Source: Moraxella porci DSM 25326 (lineage in GTDB: Bacteria > Pseudomonadota > Gammaproteobacteria > Pseudomonadales > Moraxellaceae). Taken from it: 64,000 nt of DNA. Below the pieces are notes generated by a model, which did not search any database, was not told where the DNA came from, and saw nothing but the letters and a program-made list of their open reading frames with translations. Both the position numbers and the translations under genes were made by a program. Location: positions 1 through 64,000 of the forward strand of contig NZ_MUYV01000006.1 of the NCBI RefSeq assembly GCF_002014855.1, read 5' to 3'. Positions 18,221-28,019 of the stretch are shown piece by piece (the first letter of the stretch is position 1; each line of letters starts with the position of its first letter).

Positions 18221-18294
18221 TCACCAAACAACTACCCAAAGCGGCTAACTGTGATAAAATGGTCACAAAGTGGTGAGTTGGCATAAGGCAGACT

Positions 18295-19338
18295 ATGGCG
18301 GTAGATTTTTCAAATACATTAATCGTGGCGATCTCGGCGACGGCGCTGTTTGATTTGGCAGAAAATGAAGCCAAATTGGCCGAGCTTGTCGCCAAAAATA
18401 AAGACACGGCAGCACGCAAGTTTCAGGCCTATCAGCAGGCGCGTGAAAATGACATCCTACAAAAAGGCTCGGGCTATCCACTGATCGAAGCCTTATTGAA
18501 TCTCAATCAGTATCAGGACAATCAGCACTATGAGATTGAGTCGCCATTTGTTGAGGTGGTGATCGTCTCCAAGTCATCCCCAGACATCGGTATTCAGGTG
18601 TTAAACTCGATCCGTGCCTATAATCTTGGCATCACTCGTTCGGCATTCATTTCGGGTGATTCGGTGGCAAGCTATATCAAGGATTTTGATGTGGATCTGT
18701 TTTTGACCACCAACCATGACGATGCCCAAGCGGTCGTCGATGCCAAAATCTGTGCCTGTGCGGTGCTTGATGCCACGCCTGTGCCGATGGATGAGCTTGA
18801 TACCGAGCAGCTGCGCATCGCTTTTGATGGTGATGCGGTATTGTTCGACGACTCAGGCGAGCTGGTGTTTAAGCAAGAAGGTCTGTATGCTTTTCACGAG
18901 CGTGAGACGCAGATGGCAGATATGCCCATCGAAAAAGGCCCTTATGCAGATTTTTTAATAAAACTTTCAAAATTACAAGCCAAGCTGCCCAATCAAAGCA
19001 CCGATGCACCACACAATCCGATCCGAATCGCTCTTGTGACTGCGCGCAATGCACCAGCAGATATGCGTGCGATCAAGACCTTGCGAGAGTGGGGCGTGAC
19101 AGTCGATGTGGCGTTTTTCTTGGGTGGGCTTGATAAGACAGGCGTGCTAAAAACCTTTGCACCGCACATCTTCTTCGATGATTCGATCAAGCATATCGAT
19201 GCAGCGCGCTCGGTCGTGCCATCGGCTTTGGTCCCTTATCATTCTGAATCCCAGCTTAATATTCTGGCGCCTCAAGCAGTGCCTGATATGGAAGATCAGG
19301 CGTTCACCCCAGTCAAAAAATCAAAGGCAAAACCATGA
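18295..19338 (+). CDS. 5'-nucleotidase (NT5C1-like family)
   Basis: This 347-residue protein matches the bacterial 5'-nucleotidase family related to cytosolic NT5C1, which dephosphorylates nucleoside monophosphates. Family-typical stretches are FSNTLIVAISATALFDL at the N-terminus, FVEVVIVSKSSPD near residue 83, the motif SGDSVASYIKDFDVDLFLT near 120, AFDGDAVLFDD near 180 and FFLGGLDKTGVLKTFAPHIFFDDS near 280. The 4-bp ATGA overlap with a tiny downstream reading frame and closeness to tatD suggest an operon of hydrolases. Confidence 0.85.
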   Translation: MAVDFSNTLIVAISATALFDLAENEAKLAELVAKNKDTAARKFQAYQQARENDILQKGSGYPLIEALLNLNQYQDNQHYEIESPFVEVVIVSKSSPDIGIQVLNSIRAYNLGITRSAFISGDSVASYIKDFDVDLFLTTNHDDAQAVVDAKICACAVLDATPVPMDELDTEQLRIAFDGDAVLFDDSGELVFKQEGLYAFHERETQMADMPIEKGPYADFLIKLSKLQAKLPNQSTDAPHNPIRIALVTARNAPADMRAIKTLREWGVTVDVAFFLGGLDKTGVLKTFAPHIFFDDSIKHIDAARSVVPSALVPYHSESQLNILAPQAVPDMEDQAFTPVKKSKAKP

Positions 19339-19451
19339 TGAAATCCGCTCTTAAAATCGCCATCGTATTGGCATTGGTGCTGATTCCAAGACGCAGCAGT
19401 AGATCCGTCAAGCCCCACCGAAAAGACAAACGCCATGCTACAGCTGATTGA
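19335..19451 (+). CDS. Tiny signal-peptide-like ORF, possibly frameshifted
   Basis: A 38-codon reading frame begins at an ATGA overlap with the 5'-nucleotidase stop. Its first 17 residues (MMKSALKIAIVLALVLI) look like a signal peptide or membrane helix. The rest is basic, and it ends inside tatD in another frame. One frame over, DPSSPTEKTNA runs directly into the TatD start. This pattern could be a genuine small membrane protein, or a decayed small exported protein broken by a frameshift. No homologue was recognised. Confidence 0.3.
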   Translation: MMKSALKIAIVLALVLIPRRSSRSVKPHRKDKRHATAD

Positions 19452-20283
19452 TACACATACGCATTTTGATGTGCCTGAATATGATGGGTTTCGTGCCAAG
19501 ATGGCTGATAGCGCTTATCAACAAGGCGTGCGTCATTTGATTTTGATTGGCTTTGTTGCCAAATATTTTGCGCAAATGGTCGCTGCCAATGATGAGATTA
19601 ATGGGCTTGATCGCGCGCCAAAGTCGCATTTGGCATTTGGATTACACCCTTTATATATCCAAGAACAGCAGCATAAAGATTTATACATTCTTGAAGAATT
19701 TATAAAAAATCATAAGCCAATCGCGCTCGCTGAAATTGGCCTCGATACTTATCCAAGTGAATTAAAAGAGCCAACAATTTTTGCTAAGCAAGAGCTGTTT
19801 TTTATTGAGCAGATCAAACTTGCCAAAGCATATGAATTGCCGATTTTATTGCACATTCGCAAAAATCACGCCGATGTGTTGCGACTGCTTGAGCGATATC
19901 AGTATCATGCGCATGAACGGGGCGGTATCGCACACAGTTTTAGCGGTGGCGAACAAGAAGCTTTGGCCTTCGTCAAGCGGGGCTTTAAGCTTGGCATCAC
20001 AGGACAAATCACCAATCCCAATGCCAAAAAACTGCGTCGCGCTGTGATGGCGGTATTTGCCAAATATGGGGCGGATGCTTTTGTGATTGAAACCGATTGC
20101 CCTGATATGATGCCACTGCCGTGTCAGCATTTAGGCAGTTTTAATGAGCCTGCCAATTTGCCTTATGTGCTGGATGAATTATCCAGTTTGTTTAATATAT
20201 CTAAAGATGAATTGGCACAAATTTTGTGGAATAATAGTTGCCAAGCATTACGAGTTGATTGGAAATATCATGACCCAAATTGA
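19435..20283 (+). CDS. TatD family metal-dependent hydrolase
   Basis: This 282-residue protein belongs to the TatD DNase family of TIM-barrel metal hydrolases, which trim DNA or RNA ends. Metal ligands are seen in IDTHTHFD at the N-terminus, Glu in ALAEIGLD near residue 101, His in LPILLHIRKNH near 141, His in GGIAHSFSGG and the ETDCPDM motif near 220. It is translationally linked to tcdA, whose start overlaps its end by 14 bp. Confidence 0.9.
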   Translation: MLQLIDTHTHFDVPEYDGFRAKMADSAYQQGVRHLILIGFVAKYFAQMVAANDEINGLDRAPKSHLAFGLHPLYIQEQQHKDLYILEEFIKNHKPIALAEIGLDTYPSELKEPTIFAKQELFFIEQIKLAKAYELPILLHIRKNHADVLRLLERYQYHAHERGGIAHSFSGGEQEALAFVKRGFKLGITGQITNPNAKKLRRAVMAVFAKYGADAFVIETDCPDMMPLPCQHLGSFNEPANLPYVLDELSSLFNISKDELAQILWNNSCQALRVDWKYHDPN

Positions 20284-21043
20284 TGATTATGAACGCCGTT
20301 TCACGGGTGTGCGGACGCTGTATGGCGATGCATTTGACAAATTTACCAATGCCATCGTCTATGTCATCGGCGTCGGTGGCGTCGGTTCGTGGGCGGCCGA
20401 GAGCCTTGCGCGTACAGCGATTGGCAAAATCGTGCTTGTGGATATGGATGTACTGGTGGCCAGTAACATCAATCGCCAGTTGCCTGCACTGACGGACACC
20501 ATTGGCGAGAGTAAAATCGATGTGATGGCAGATCGCATCCGTGGGATTAATCCGAAGATTGAGCTTGAGTTGATTGATGATTTTTTGACACCTGAAAATG
20601 TGACATCGATTTTGCCAAACAAGACACAAGCACAAGCTTTGGCAGCTGATGGTAGGCAGGTGGTTGTGCTTGATTGTGTTGATGATATGGCGGCGAAATT
20701 TGCCATCGCCATGCATTGCCGATACCACAAAGTCCCATGCATCGTCTCAGGTGGTGCAGGGGCGAAATTTGACCCAACACGGCTAAAAATTGCTGATTTG
20801 CGTGATGTCACCCAAGATCCACTACTTGCCAGACTGCGTGCCAAACTACGTGAAAAAGGCATCGCCAAAGGCGGCAAGGCAAAATTTGGGCTAAAATGCG
20901 TCTATTCGGATGAGCAGCCGACGGTGAATAAGTCTTGCCAAGCAGGGCTTAACTGCGGCGGCTATGGCTCGGCAGTGGTGATGACGGCAACAGCGGGCAT
21001 GGTGATGGCAAGTACGGCACTGCAGCTGGTTGCTAAGAAATAA
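20270..21043 (+). CDS. tcdA: tRNA threonylcarbamoyladenosine dehydratase TcdA
   Basis: TcdA (CsdL) is an E1-like ATP-dependent enzyme that cyclises t6A to ct6A at tRNA position 37. The 257-residue product has the N-terminal RRFTGVRTLYGDAF motif, the ATP-binding VIGVGGVGSWAAESLART near residue 26, DMDVLVASNINRQLPAL near 50, and a CVDDMAAK region near residue 137. Cysteines near the C-terminus (KCVYSDEQPT, SCQAGLNCGG) match the family. The ATG at 20270 was chosen because it starts the conserved domain; the longer reading frame from 20144 runs through tatD. Confidence 0.92.
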   Translation: MTQIDDYERRFTGVRTLYGDAFDKFTNAIVYVIGVGGVGSWAAESLARTAIGKIVLVDMDVLVASNINRQLPALTDTIGESKIDVMADRIRGINPKIELELIDDFLTPENVTSILPNKTQAQALAADGRQVVVLDCVDDMAAKFAIAMHCRYHKVPCIVSGGAGAKFDPTRLKIADLRDVTQDPLLARLRAKLREKGIAKGGKAKFGLKCVYSDEQPTVNKSCQAGLNCGGYGSAVVMTATAGMVMASTALQLVAKK

Positions 21044-21164
21044 ATATAATTTCCAGAAATTCATACTGGTAAGCAGTGCAAAACCAAAGAATTAAGTGAC
21101 GGCGCCCGTGCCATATCCCAAGAAATCATATCGCAACTTTCTTGGAATTGCCTATGAGACCAAG

Positions 21165-21193
21165 GCTTGCTTTCTCAAATAGCAAGCTTTTTT
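21165..21193 (+). terminator. Terminator after tcdA
   Basis: GCTTGCT pairs with AGCAAGC around a 9-base loop and is followed by six T. It lies 120 bp past tcdA. The gap before it has no gene. Confidence 0.65.
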
Positions 21194-21282
21194 AATTTTT
21201 AGTGTATTATATAGATATTGACTAATGGTATGTTAATTGGTATCATTAAAAACATCAAGAATAATCATTTATAAAAAACATT

Positions 21283-21702
21283 ATGCATCCAATGATATAC
21301 GAAAATTATTCCGAACCAGCCCCTGATAGCATCAGATTGCTAATCAATCACATTTTTGAAATTATTAATAGTAAGAGTGATGATTTTAGCAAATCAAGAA
21401 ATTATAAAATCAGAGGTGCTAATAGAATCATTCAGCACCTGTTGCGCTGTCGCTATACAGCAGAATGGCTAGAAAAACTGATATTTTTATTCATTCTTCT
21501 ATTGGCGTGTTTTATTCAAGCTAATAAAAAACCAAAACACTTTTTCAAAAGAACCAATCTAAACAATGAGCCAACATTCTTAGTTGCAAGGCTAAGCAGC
21601 CCATTGTTTAACGAACCTAAGGAGACCCTATGCTTAACACCATCCACAGCAAATACATTGCAAGCATCAGTGAATTTAAGAAAAGTCCAATGGATGCTTT
21701 AA
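21283..21702 (+). other. Doubtful 139-codon ORF before the toxin-antitoxin pair
   Basis: An open frame here overlaps the antitoxin gene by 73 bp in another frame. Its composition is very AT-rich, it has one hydrophobic stretch near residue 70 (FLFILLLACFI), no ribosome site was seen, and no family was recognised. It may be non-coding DNA or a gene remnant. The 21194-21629 stretch otherwise shows only AT-rich sequence. Confidence 0.2.
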
Positions 21703-21878
21703 AGATTGCCAATGGTGAAGCTGTTGCCGTGCTTAACCGTAATGAGCCAGCATTTTATTGTGTTCCAGCTGCACTATATGAAAATATGCTTGACCTTATT
21801 GAAGATCTAGAACTTTCTCAAATTGCAGAGGAGCGAAGAAATGAACCTAGAATTAGAGTAAATATTGATGAGTTATGA
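21630..21878 (+). CDS. Antitoxin, RelB/StbD (Phd-like) family
   Basis: This 82-residue protein resembles StbD/RelB-type antitoxins with a Phd/YefM-like fold. The N-terminal half (ISEFKKSPMDALKIANGEAVAVLNRNEPAFYCVP) matches the dimeric DNA-binding part, and the acidic C-terminal tail would wrap the toxin. A good AAGGAG site lies 8 bp before the ATG. The toxin gene overlaps its end by 11 bp, so the two are translated together. The complex probably represses its own promoter. Confidence 0.85.
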   Translation: MLNTIHSKYIASISEFKKSPMDALKIANGEAVAVLNRNEPAFYCVPAALYENMLDLIEDLELSQIAEERRNEPRIRVNIDEL

Positions 21879-22146
21879 CTTAGCTTTCACAGAATCAGCC
21901 CTAAAAGAATTTTCAAAGCTGAATGACAATATTAAGAACCAGTTTAAGAAGAAGCTGATGAGTATTTTGGAAAATCCAAAAATTCCAAAAAACAAGCTTA
22001 GCGGTTCTCATGCTGCCAATTTGTACAAAATCAAACTTAGGACCGCTGGTTATCGATTGTTATATGAGGTCATTGATAACGAAGTTGTGGTTTTGGTAGT
22101 TGCTGTCGGAAGAAGAGATAAAATATACAAAAAGATCAATGATTGA
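21868..22146 (+). CDS. RelE/ParE-type toxin
   Basis: This 92-residue basic protein matches the RelE/StbE toxin family, which cleaves ribosome-bound mRNA. The features seen are the N-terminal YDLAFTESALKEFSKL helix, the KLSGSHAANLYKIKLR strand and the core RTAGYRLLYEV, ending with VAVGRRDKIYKKI. The ATG at 21868 was preferred to the TTG 3 bp upstream. It forms a module with the preceding antitoxin and is followed by a bidirectional terminator. Confidence 0.87.
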   Translation: MSYDLAFTESALKEFSKLNDNIKNQFKKKLMSILENPKIPKNKLSGSHAANLYKIKLRTAGYRLLYEVIDNEVVVLVVAVGRRDKIYKKIND

Positions 22147-22201
22147 TGGGTGTAATAAGCGTGTACTGGTACAGACCAACATAAAAAAGTGAAAGTAGTA
22201 T

Positions 22202-22240
22202 AAAAAATTGGGCGTATCATCGGATACACCCAATTTTTTT
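22202..22240. terminator. Bidirectional terminator between relE-type toxin and dapD
   Basis: A long hairpin with AAAAAATTGGGCGTATC on one arm and GATACACCCAATTTTTT on the other (one G-T pair) has a 4-base loop and A/T runs on both sides. It can end the toxin transcript on the plus strand and dapD on the minus strand. Confidence 0.85.
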
Positions 22241-22255
22241 TATGCAGGTGAATGA

Positions 22256-23077
22256 TTATTCAGCACGCAATAGGTCGTTTAGACTTGTTTTGGCACGCGT
22301 TTGTGCATCGACTTTTTTGACGATGATGGCAGCGTATAGGCTGTATTTGCCATCTGCTGATGGTAGGCTGCCTGGTACGACGACAGAGCCTGCTGGTACA
22401 CGGCCATAGTGGATTTCGCCAGTTTCACGATCGTAGATACGAGTTGATTGACCGATATATACGCCCATTGAGATGACTGAACCTTCTTCGACGATGACGC
22501 CTTCGACGATTTCAGAGCGAGCACCGATAAAGCAGTTGTCTTCGATGATGGTTGGGTTGGCTTGTAGCGGCTCAAGTACGCCACCGATGCCGACACCGCC
22601 TGATAGGTGGACATTTTTACCGATTTGAGCGCATGAACCGACAGTCGCCCAAGTATCAACCATCGTGCCTTCATCGACATATGCGCCGATATTGACATAT
22701 GATGGCATTAGTACGACATTTTTGGCTTGATAGCTGCCGCGACGAGCGACCGCAGGTGGGACGACACGCACGCCAGCTGCTTTAAAATCTTCTTCGCTCC
22801 AGTTGGCATGCTTGGTAGCAACTTTATCAAAAAATTGCAAATCGCCTGATTGCATTGGGGCGTTGTCATTGAGTTTGAATGAGAGTAGTACAGCTTTTTT
22901 TAGCCATTGATGCACGACCCATTCACCGTCGATTTTTTCGGCGACACGGTATGAACCATTATCAAGACCTTCGATGGCTTGTTCAACAGCATCACGAATC
23001 TCGGCTGATACGGTTTCGGCGGTGAAATTGGCACGGTCTTCGAACGCTTGTTCGATGATGGCAGCTAGATTTGACAT
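22256..23077 (-). CDS. dapD: 2,3,4,5-tetrahydropyridine-2,6-dicarboxylate N-succinyltransferase
   Basis: DapD succinylates tetrahydrodipicolinate in the lysine and diaminopimelate pathway. The 273-residue protein has an N-terminal helical domain ([32 protein letters not shown]) and a left-handed beta-helix of hexapeptide repeats in the middle ([55 protein letters not shown]). The length is typical. The alpha/beta hydrolase gene lies just upstream on the same strand (9-bp gap), so they may be co-transcribed. Confidence 0.97.
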   Translation of the reverse strand: MSNLAAIIEQAFEDRANFTAETVSAEIRDAVEQAIEGLDNGSYRVAEKIDGEWVVHQWLKKAVLLSFKLNDNAPMQSGDLQFFDKVATKHANWSEEDFKAAGVRVVPPAVARRGSYQAKNVVLMPSYVNIGAYVDEGTMVDTWATVGSCAQIGKNVHLSGGVGIGGVLEPLQANPTIIEDNCFIGARSEIVEGVIVEEGSVISMGVYIGQSTRIYDRETGEIHYGRVPAGSVVVPGSLPSADGKYSLYAAIIVKKVDAQTRAKTSLNDLLRAE

Positions 23078-23086
23078 AAAATTTCC

Positions 23087-24031
23087 TTAAGGTTGGTGAA
23101 GTGAATGAGTGTTAAGCTGGTCTTTGAGCCAGCACAAAATATCTTGGTGTACCCGCTGATAATCACGCTCATGCAGTGGCTCATGACGCATATTTGGGTA
23201 TAGTTGTACTCGCACATTGCGTCGGCCCGCACGGATGAGCGCTTGCTGTAGCTGTCTGATATCGGTACCTAGATTGCCGACGGGATCGTCTTTGCCGCTG
23301 ACTAGGAGTATGGGATAATTGGCATCCATCATCTGATACCAGTCGCTTTGGCAGGCACGGGCGATGAGTGCTTGCAAGGTGACAAAGCCATTATTGGTAA
23401 AACAAAATCCGCACAAAGGGTCGGCTTCAAAGACCTTAATGGCATCGATATTCTCGCTAAGCCATGCAAATGGTGATGCGCTGATTGGCGATCGCAGCTG
23501 ATTAAGCAGGTATTGATTGAGTAGATATCCCATGCGTTCGTTAATTTGCTTGGGGGCAAGGCGATTCATTAGGCTTAACGCACCTAGGCTAAGTTGATTG
23601 ATCAGTCCAAAGCGATTGCCCGTACCCATCAAAATCACGCCATCAAAGCTTGTGGCATGATGCACAAGCACTGTACGCACGATGAACGAACCCATCGAAT
23701 GACCCATGATAAAGTGTGGCACGGTGGGTGCTTTTTCTTTGAGCTTGTCTGCCATGATGATGACATCTTTGCACAAAGTCTGTACGGGGTGCTTTTCGTC
23801 AAAAAACCCAAGCTCGTATTTGTCCTTGACCGTCTGTCCATGCCCAAGCTGATCATAAGTCGCAACAAGAATGCCATGCTCGGCAAGGAATTTGGCAAAG
23901 GCATCGTAGCGACCGCTATGCTCACTCATGCCATGCACGATGAGCAGAGTCGCTTTGACATCGCCTGCCGGCTCATAGAAGCGATGGTGTAGGCGATGGA
24001 CTTGGTTGGATGATAAAATAATCTGGGTCAT
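23087..24031 (-). CDS. Alpha/beta hydrolase, monoacylglycerol-lipase-like
   Basis: This 314-residue protein belongs to the serine alpha/beta hydrolases resembling monoglyceride lipase or lysophospholipase (PldB-like). The oxyanion motif LLIVHGMSEHSGRY is near residue 31, the nucleophile elbow GHSMGS near 110, the acid SGKDDPVG near 250 and the catalytic His in MRHEPLHE near 285. No signal peptide was seen, so it is probably cytoplasmic or membrane-associated. It lies directly upstream of dapD and 9 bp after a WG-repeat gene on the same strand, but no functional link is evident. Confidence 0.87.
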   Translation of the reverse strand: MTQIILSSNQVHRLHHRFYEPAGDVKATLLIVHGMSEHSGRYDAFAKFLAEHGILVATYDQLGHGQTVKDKYELGFFDEKHPVQTLCKDVIIMADKLKEKAPTVPHFIMGHSMGSFIVRTVLVHHATSFDGVILMGTGNRFGLINQLSLGALSLMNRLAPKQINERMGYLLNQYLLNQLRSPISASPFAWLSENIDAIKVFEADPLCGFCFTNNGFVTLQALIARACQSDWYQMMDANYPILLVSGKDDPVGNLGTDIRQLQQALIRAGRRNVRVQLYPNMRHEPLHERDYQRVHQDILCWLKDQLNTHSLHQP

Positions 24032-24040
24032 GGTGTTTAA

Positions 24041-24745
24041 TTAATGACTTATATATTCAACGGTATTGCCTTGTTTATCAATAAATTGCCATTGACCATT
24101 TAAACTAACCAATGCAACACCATCATGAAAGATATACGAATAAGATGAATATATCATATTCATTGTAATAAGACCTGATGAGTCATAATCAATAGGATAA
24201 TCATAAATAAAGGGTAGAATAGTATTGCCGTACTTGTCAATAAAACCGTATTTATATTCTTTATTTAGTACGCCGATTAAGCCTTCGCTATAGTCTTGAC
24301 CAAAAATATAAATGGGTTCAACGACAAAACTGCCTTTCTTGTCAATATAACCAATATGCCTGCCAAAGATACTATCATCATTTTCAACATCTATGGCAAC
24401 CCTTGCCAAGCCGTCAGAAAATGAGCTTGCGCTTTTAAATTGATGGGGGATGATAACCTTCCCGTATTCATCGACATACCCATGTTTACCATCAATAACA
24501 TCATGCGCCAAACCATCAACCAAGCAACTTGTGTAATTGTTAATATAGTCTGATTCGCCAGTTTTGATGACGGTTGGTATAAAGCATTTTCGCAGAAAAT
24601 CTATTTCTTTGCCATAATGGCTGAAATATTCATTAAGTCTGTCAGGCTGTTGCGGGTCTGCACCATGTAATAAAGCCGAGTGGGCAAATTGCGTCATGCC
24701 GACAGTTATCATAACAATCAGTAATTTTAAATAACTTAACATCAA
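24041..24745 (-). CDS. Exported WG-repeat protein
   Basis: This 234-residue protein starts with a signal peptide (about residues 1-23, ending in AHSA) and then carries several WG (KWG) repeats, each with a G-[YF]-[IV]-D-K-x-G-x-x-[IV] core: GYVDEYGKVIIP, GYIDKKGSFVVEP, YGFIDKYGNTILP and WQFIDKQGNTVEY. Such repeats form small beta-sheet units of unknown ligand. A second protein of this type is at 51892-52566. The location is probably periplasm or outer membrane. The gene is more AT-rich than its neighbours by eye. Confidence 0.8.
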   Translation of the reverse strand: MMLSYLKLLIVMITVGMTQFAHSALLHGADPQQPDRLNEYFSHYGKEIDFLRKCFIPTVIKTGESDYINNYTSCLVDGLAHDVIDGKHGYVDEYGKVIIPHQFKSASSFSDGLARVAIDVENDDSIFGRHIGYIDKKGSFVVEPIYIFGQDYSEGLIGVLNKEYKYGFIDKYGNTILPFIYDYPIDYDSSGLITMNMIYSSYSYIFHDGVALVSLNGQWQFIDKQGNTVEYISH

Positions 24746-24788
24746 TTACTCCCACATGATTTCTTAACAATAGAAAAAATTCCAATTG

Positions 24789-25853
24789 TTAAAAACATCC
24801 AGCTTTCTCACCACTCTCCGCCTTAGCCAATTTTTCTTCGGCAAGGGCTTTGGCACTACGCACAGGCGGTGGGCAGTCTTCGCCATAGTATTGGCGATCG
24901 GCAAAGTAGCTTGAGCGTACCATTGGGTTTGCCCAAATGTTAAAAAAGCCTAATTTTTTGCCGTATTCGGTATAGCGTGCGAACTCATCAGGGTGTACAT
25001 AGCGATCGACTGGCGCATGGTTTTTGCTTGGTGCTAGGTACTGACCGATGGTGACGATATCGACATCATGGGCTTTTAGGTCGTCCAGCAGCGCATAGAC
25101 TTCTTCTTCGGTCTCGCCAAGTCCCACCATAAAACCACACTTGGTTGCCACATCAGGACGGCGAGCTTTATAGTCTTTTAGCAAATTCAATGAGTGCTGA
25201 TAGTCTGAACCTGGACGAAATGCCTTATATAGGCGTGGCACAGTTTCGATGTTGTGATTGAAGACATCGGGTGCTGTCTCGGTCAATAGGTCCAGTGCGA
25301 TGGCTTCACGGCCACGAAAATCAGGCACAAGAATCTCAATCAAGCAATTGGGACTAAGTTTCTTGGATTCGGTGATGACTTCAACAAAATGACCAGCACC
25401 ACCATCTTTTAGGTCATCACGATCAACTGAGGTGATGACGGCGTATTTTAGCCCAAGACCCAAGATGGTCTCGGCAGTATGGCGTGGCTCATCTTTATCC
25501 AGTGGATTTGGTCTGCCGTGTGCCACTTCACAAAACGGACAGCGGCGTGTGCAGATATCCCCCATGATCATAAAGGTCGCTGTACCATCACCAAAGCACT
25601 GCGGTAGGTTCGGGCAGGCGGCTTCTTCGCAGACGGTGTAGAGCTTTTGTTTGCGAAGCGTGGCTTTGATGCGATCAACTTCGGCAGGGCTTGAGAGCTT
25701 GACACGAATCCAGTCGGGTTTTTTTGGTGTTTCGACCGTTGGAATGACTTTGATGGGAATGCGAGCAACTTTATCATAGCCACGCAATTTTTCGCCTTGG
25801 ATGGCTTTTTTTGGGGCGGGCTTGGCTTCTGGGGTAAAGGTTTGGACAGTCAT
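24789..25853 (-). CDS. lipA: Lipoyl synthase
   Basis: LipA is a radical SAM enzyme that inserts two sulphur atoms into octanoyl groups on lipoyl domains. The 354-residue protein has the auxiliary cluster motif [13 protein letters not shown] near residue 74, the radical SAM motif CTRRCPFC near residue 100, and a C-terminal [10 protein letters not shown] motif that supplies a serine ligand. Length is slightly above the usual 320 owing to an N-terminal extension rich in Lys and Pro. No lipB lies next to it in this window. Confidence 0.97.
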   Translation of the reverse strand: MTVQTFTPEAKPAPKKAIQGEKLRGYDKVARIPIKVIPTVETPKKPDWIRVKLSSPAEVDRIKATLRKQKLYTVCEEAACPNLPQCFGDGTATFMIMGDICTRRCPFCEVAHGRPNPLDKDEPRHTAETILGLGLKYAVITSVDRDDLKDGGAGHFVEVITESKKLSPNCLIEILVPDFRGREAIALDLLTETAPDVFNHNIETVPRLYKAFRPGSDYQHSLNLLKDYKARRPDVATKCGFMVGLGETEEEVYALLDDLKAHDVDIVTIGQYLAPSKNHAPVDRYVHPDEFARYTEYGKKLGFFNIWANPMVRSSYFADRQYYGEDCPPPVRSAKALAEEKLAKAESGEKAGCF

Positions 25854-26126
25854 GGCTTATCCTAATGGTATGATAGCTAATTTGATAGAGGGTGTTGCGA
25901 TAAATGGTTTATAAAAATTATCGTGTAAAAATCGTCTTATTATACGCCAAAATGCCAAAAATAACACGCACAAATTGGCATTGTCTGTATCTCGGGGCGA
26001 ATGTCAAAAATACAATCAGTGTAAATAAAATGTCTGTCTGAGTTGAGCGGATTCATAGGATTGACGGTCATTGATACTTACAATATACTAAGTTGCAGAG
26101 AATAAATCAATCAAGGTGGTGATGAT

Positions 26127-26504
26127 ATGCAAGCATTGGTGAATGCGTTGATCTTGGTGGTGGTGCTTGCGGTATTTATGCTGTCTGTCCGATGGATGCC
26201 GTGGGTACAAAAGATTTGGATAAAAAACGGCAAATGGCACACTTGGCGATTTATGCTGATAATTATGTCATTGATCATTATCCAAAATATCATCACAAAC
26301 GCGTTTGCTAAGCCAATCGCGGCGTGGCTGACAACACAAGGCATAAGCTTTGGGGCGGCATATGCTGTCTATGCGCTACTGGTGGTGATGGCTGTGATGT
26401 TGAGTCAAAATACTTCTAAAACTTCTCAAACAACTCCAAAATGGCTGGGTGTTGGCATTAATGTGGTGCTATGTGTGTTGATGCTATCAATGCCGTTTTG
26501 GTGA
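26127..26504 (+). CDS. Small membrane protein of unknown function
   Basis: This 125-residue protein is not recognised. It has about four hydrophobic segments: residues 3-23, 45-65, 75-95 and 108-124. A GGTGG sequence lies just upstream of the ATG. It stands alone between lipA (divergent) and hemH on the same strand 95 bp on. The 273-bp gap upstream (25854-26126) holds the divergent promoters but nothing else recognised. Confidence 0.55.
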   Translation: MQALVNALILVVVLAVFMLSVRWMPWVQKIWIKNGKWHTWRFMLIIMSLIIIQNIITNAFAKPIAAWLTTQGISFGAAYAVYALLVVMAVMLSQNTSKTSQTTPKWLGVGINVVLCVLMLSMPFW

Positions 26505-26599
26505 TGATTTGATGAGCGAAAGACAAAAAGCAAGCAAAACCGCAGATTTTTTGGCAAAACAGTGCTAAAATTAACCCGATTTTATAAAGATTTACTGTT

Positions 26600-27592
26600 A
26601 TGACCAACAAAAAAACCGCCATCATCCTCGCCAATCTTGGCACGCCAGATGCGCCGACCCCGACAGCGGTGCGCGCTTATCTAAGAGAGTTTTTGAGTGA
26701 CACGCGCGTCATTGAGATCCCTAAGCTGATCTGGCAGGTGATTTTAAATTGCTTTGTTTTAACCACACGCCCCAAGCGCGTCGCAGAAGCTTATGACAGC
26801 GTCTGGACAGCCGATGGCTCACCACTTTTGGCGATCCTAAAGCAGCAAGCCCAAGATCTGCAGACGCGATTGAGCCATCAAGGCATTCACACGCCTGTCT
26901 ATGCTGCCACGACCTATGGCAACCCATCGATCAAGTCGGTGATGACCCAGCTGATGGCCGACGGTGTAGAATCCTTTGTGGTGCTGCCGTTATTTCCGCA
27001 GTATTCTGCGACCTCGACCGCAGCTGCTTTTGATAAGATATTCAAGCTGATGCTAGATACGCGCAATGTACCTCAGTTGCAGCTGATCAAAGATTATCAT
27101 GATCATCCTTTGTACATCGAGGCGTTGGCACAAAGTGTGGAGCGCTATTGGCAAGCTCATGGCCGCGCCGATAAGCTTTTGATGAGTTTTCATGGCATCC
27201 CAAAGCCGTATGCCGATAAAGGCGATCCATACCCTGAGCAATGTCGCACCACGGCTGTGCTGCTGGCTGATCGCTTGGGTCTGGCGTCAGATGCATGGGC
27301 GATCAGCTTTCAGTCGCGATTTGGCGCGCAAGAGTGGCTCAAGCCTTATACCGATGAGTTGCTGGCTGAATGGGGGCAGGCAGGCGTCTCGGTGCAGGTG
27401 ATGAGTCCTGCGTTTTCGGCGGATTGTCTTGAGACATTAGAAGAGCTTGCGGTCGAAAACCGCGATCACTTTTTGCAGGCGGGCGGCAAGTCCTATGACT
27501 ACATCCCTGCATTAAACACCGATCCTTTGCACATTGATATGATGGCTGATCTTGTCAAATGGCGTCTGATTGATCGGTATGATCACGCCTAA
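26600..27592 (+). CDS. hemH: Ferrochelatase
   Basis: Ferrochelatase inserts Fe(II) into protoporphyrin IX in the last step of haem synthesis. The 330-residue protein shows the N-terminal [12 protein letters not shown], the [17 protein letters not shown] motif near residue 128, the catalytic His region [19 protein letters not shown] near 194, the [16 protein letters not shown] motif near 237 and the [17 protein letters not shown] motif near 269. It ends at a strong terminator. Confidence 0.96.
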   Translation: MTNKKTAIILANLGTPDAPTPTAVRAYLREFLSDTRVIEIPKLIWQVILNCFVLTTRPKRVAEAYDSVWTADGSPLLAILKQQAQDLQTRLSHQGIHTPVYAATTYGNPSIKSVMTQLMADGVESFVVLPLFPQYSATSTAAAFDKIFKLMLDTRNVPQLQLIKDYHDHPLYIEALAQSVERYWQAHGRADKLLMSFHGIPKPYADKGDPYPEQCRTTAVLLADRLGLASDAWAISFQSRFGAQEWLKPYTDELLAEWGQAGVSVQVMSPAFSADCLETLEELAVENRDHFLQAGGKSYDYIPALNTDPLHIDMMADLVKWRLIDRYDHA

Positions 27593-27600
27593 AGCCATGC

Positions 27601-27632
27601 CGCCATACAGTGACTTGTGTGGCGTTTTTTTT
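27601..27632 (+). terminator. Terminator after hemH
   Basis: CGCCATACA pairs with TGTGTGGCG (one G-T pair) around a 6-base loop and is followed by eight T. It lies 9 bp past hemH. Confidence 0.8.
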
Positions 27633-28019
27633 ATGCTTATTCATAAAAACAGTTTTTACAAATTGCAAGACTGATTGATGGACTGTGACAGTCATTTTCA
27701 TAGTCATACATACAGTTTTTTGACAGAAATATATTAACATAAAATAACATATCCAACCCCAAACGACCACAAAAAGCGTCTCGCTAACCTCTTAAAACTT
27801 GTTATACTCAAATCATCTGATGAGTTATGCAAATTTTTAATAACCACCGATATTCGCGTGATGATTAAAAATATCATAAATAAATCATGCCAAGATGATC
27901 AGATCGTTGAGTGCTTGACAGCCTTAATACAGGTCAAAAATTCACTCAATGCTGTGGCATGAATGGCAGACACTGTGTGTGCAAATAACCATGGAAAATT
28001 GCTTTTAAGAGGAGAATAT
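27633..28019. other. Long leader gap before the Balon-like gene
   Basis: This 387-bp gap carries no gene. A -10-like TATACT lies at 27803-27808 without an obvious -35 partner. That would give a long 5' leader of about 200 bases before the start codon at 28020. An in-frame ATG at 27963 extends the reading frame but has no ribosome site, whereas AGGAGA sits 5 bp before 28020. Confidence 0.35.

Noticed and set aside
27963..28019. Upstream in-frame ATG extending the Balon-like protein by 19 residues
   Set aside because: No ribosome site precedes it, and the strong AGGAGA motif lies inside the extension just before 28020.
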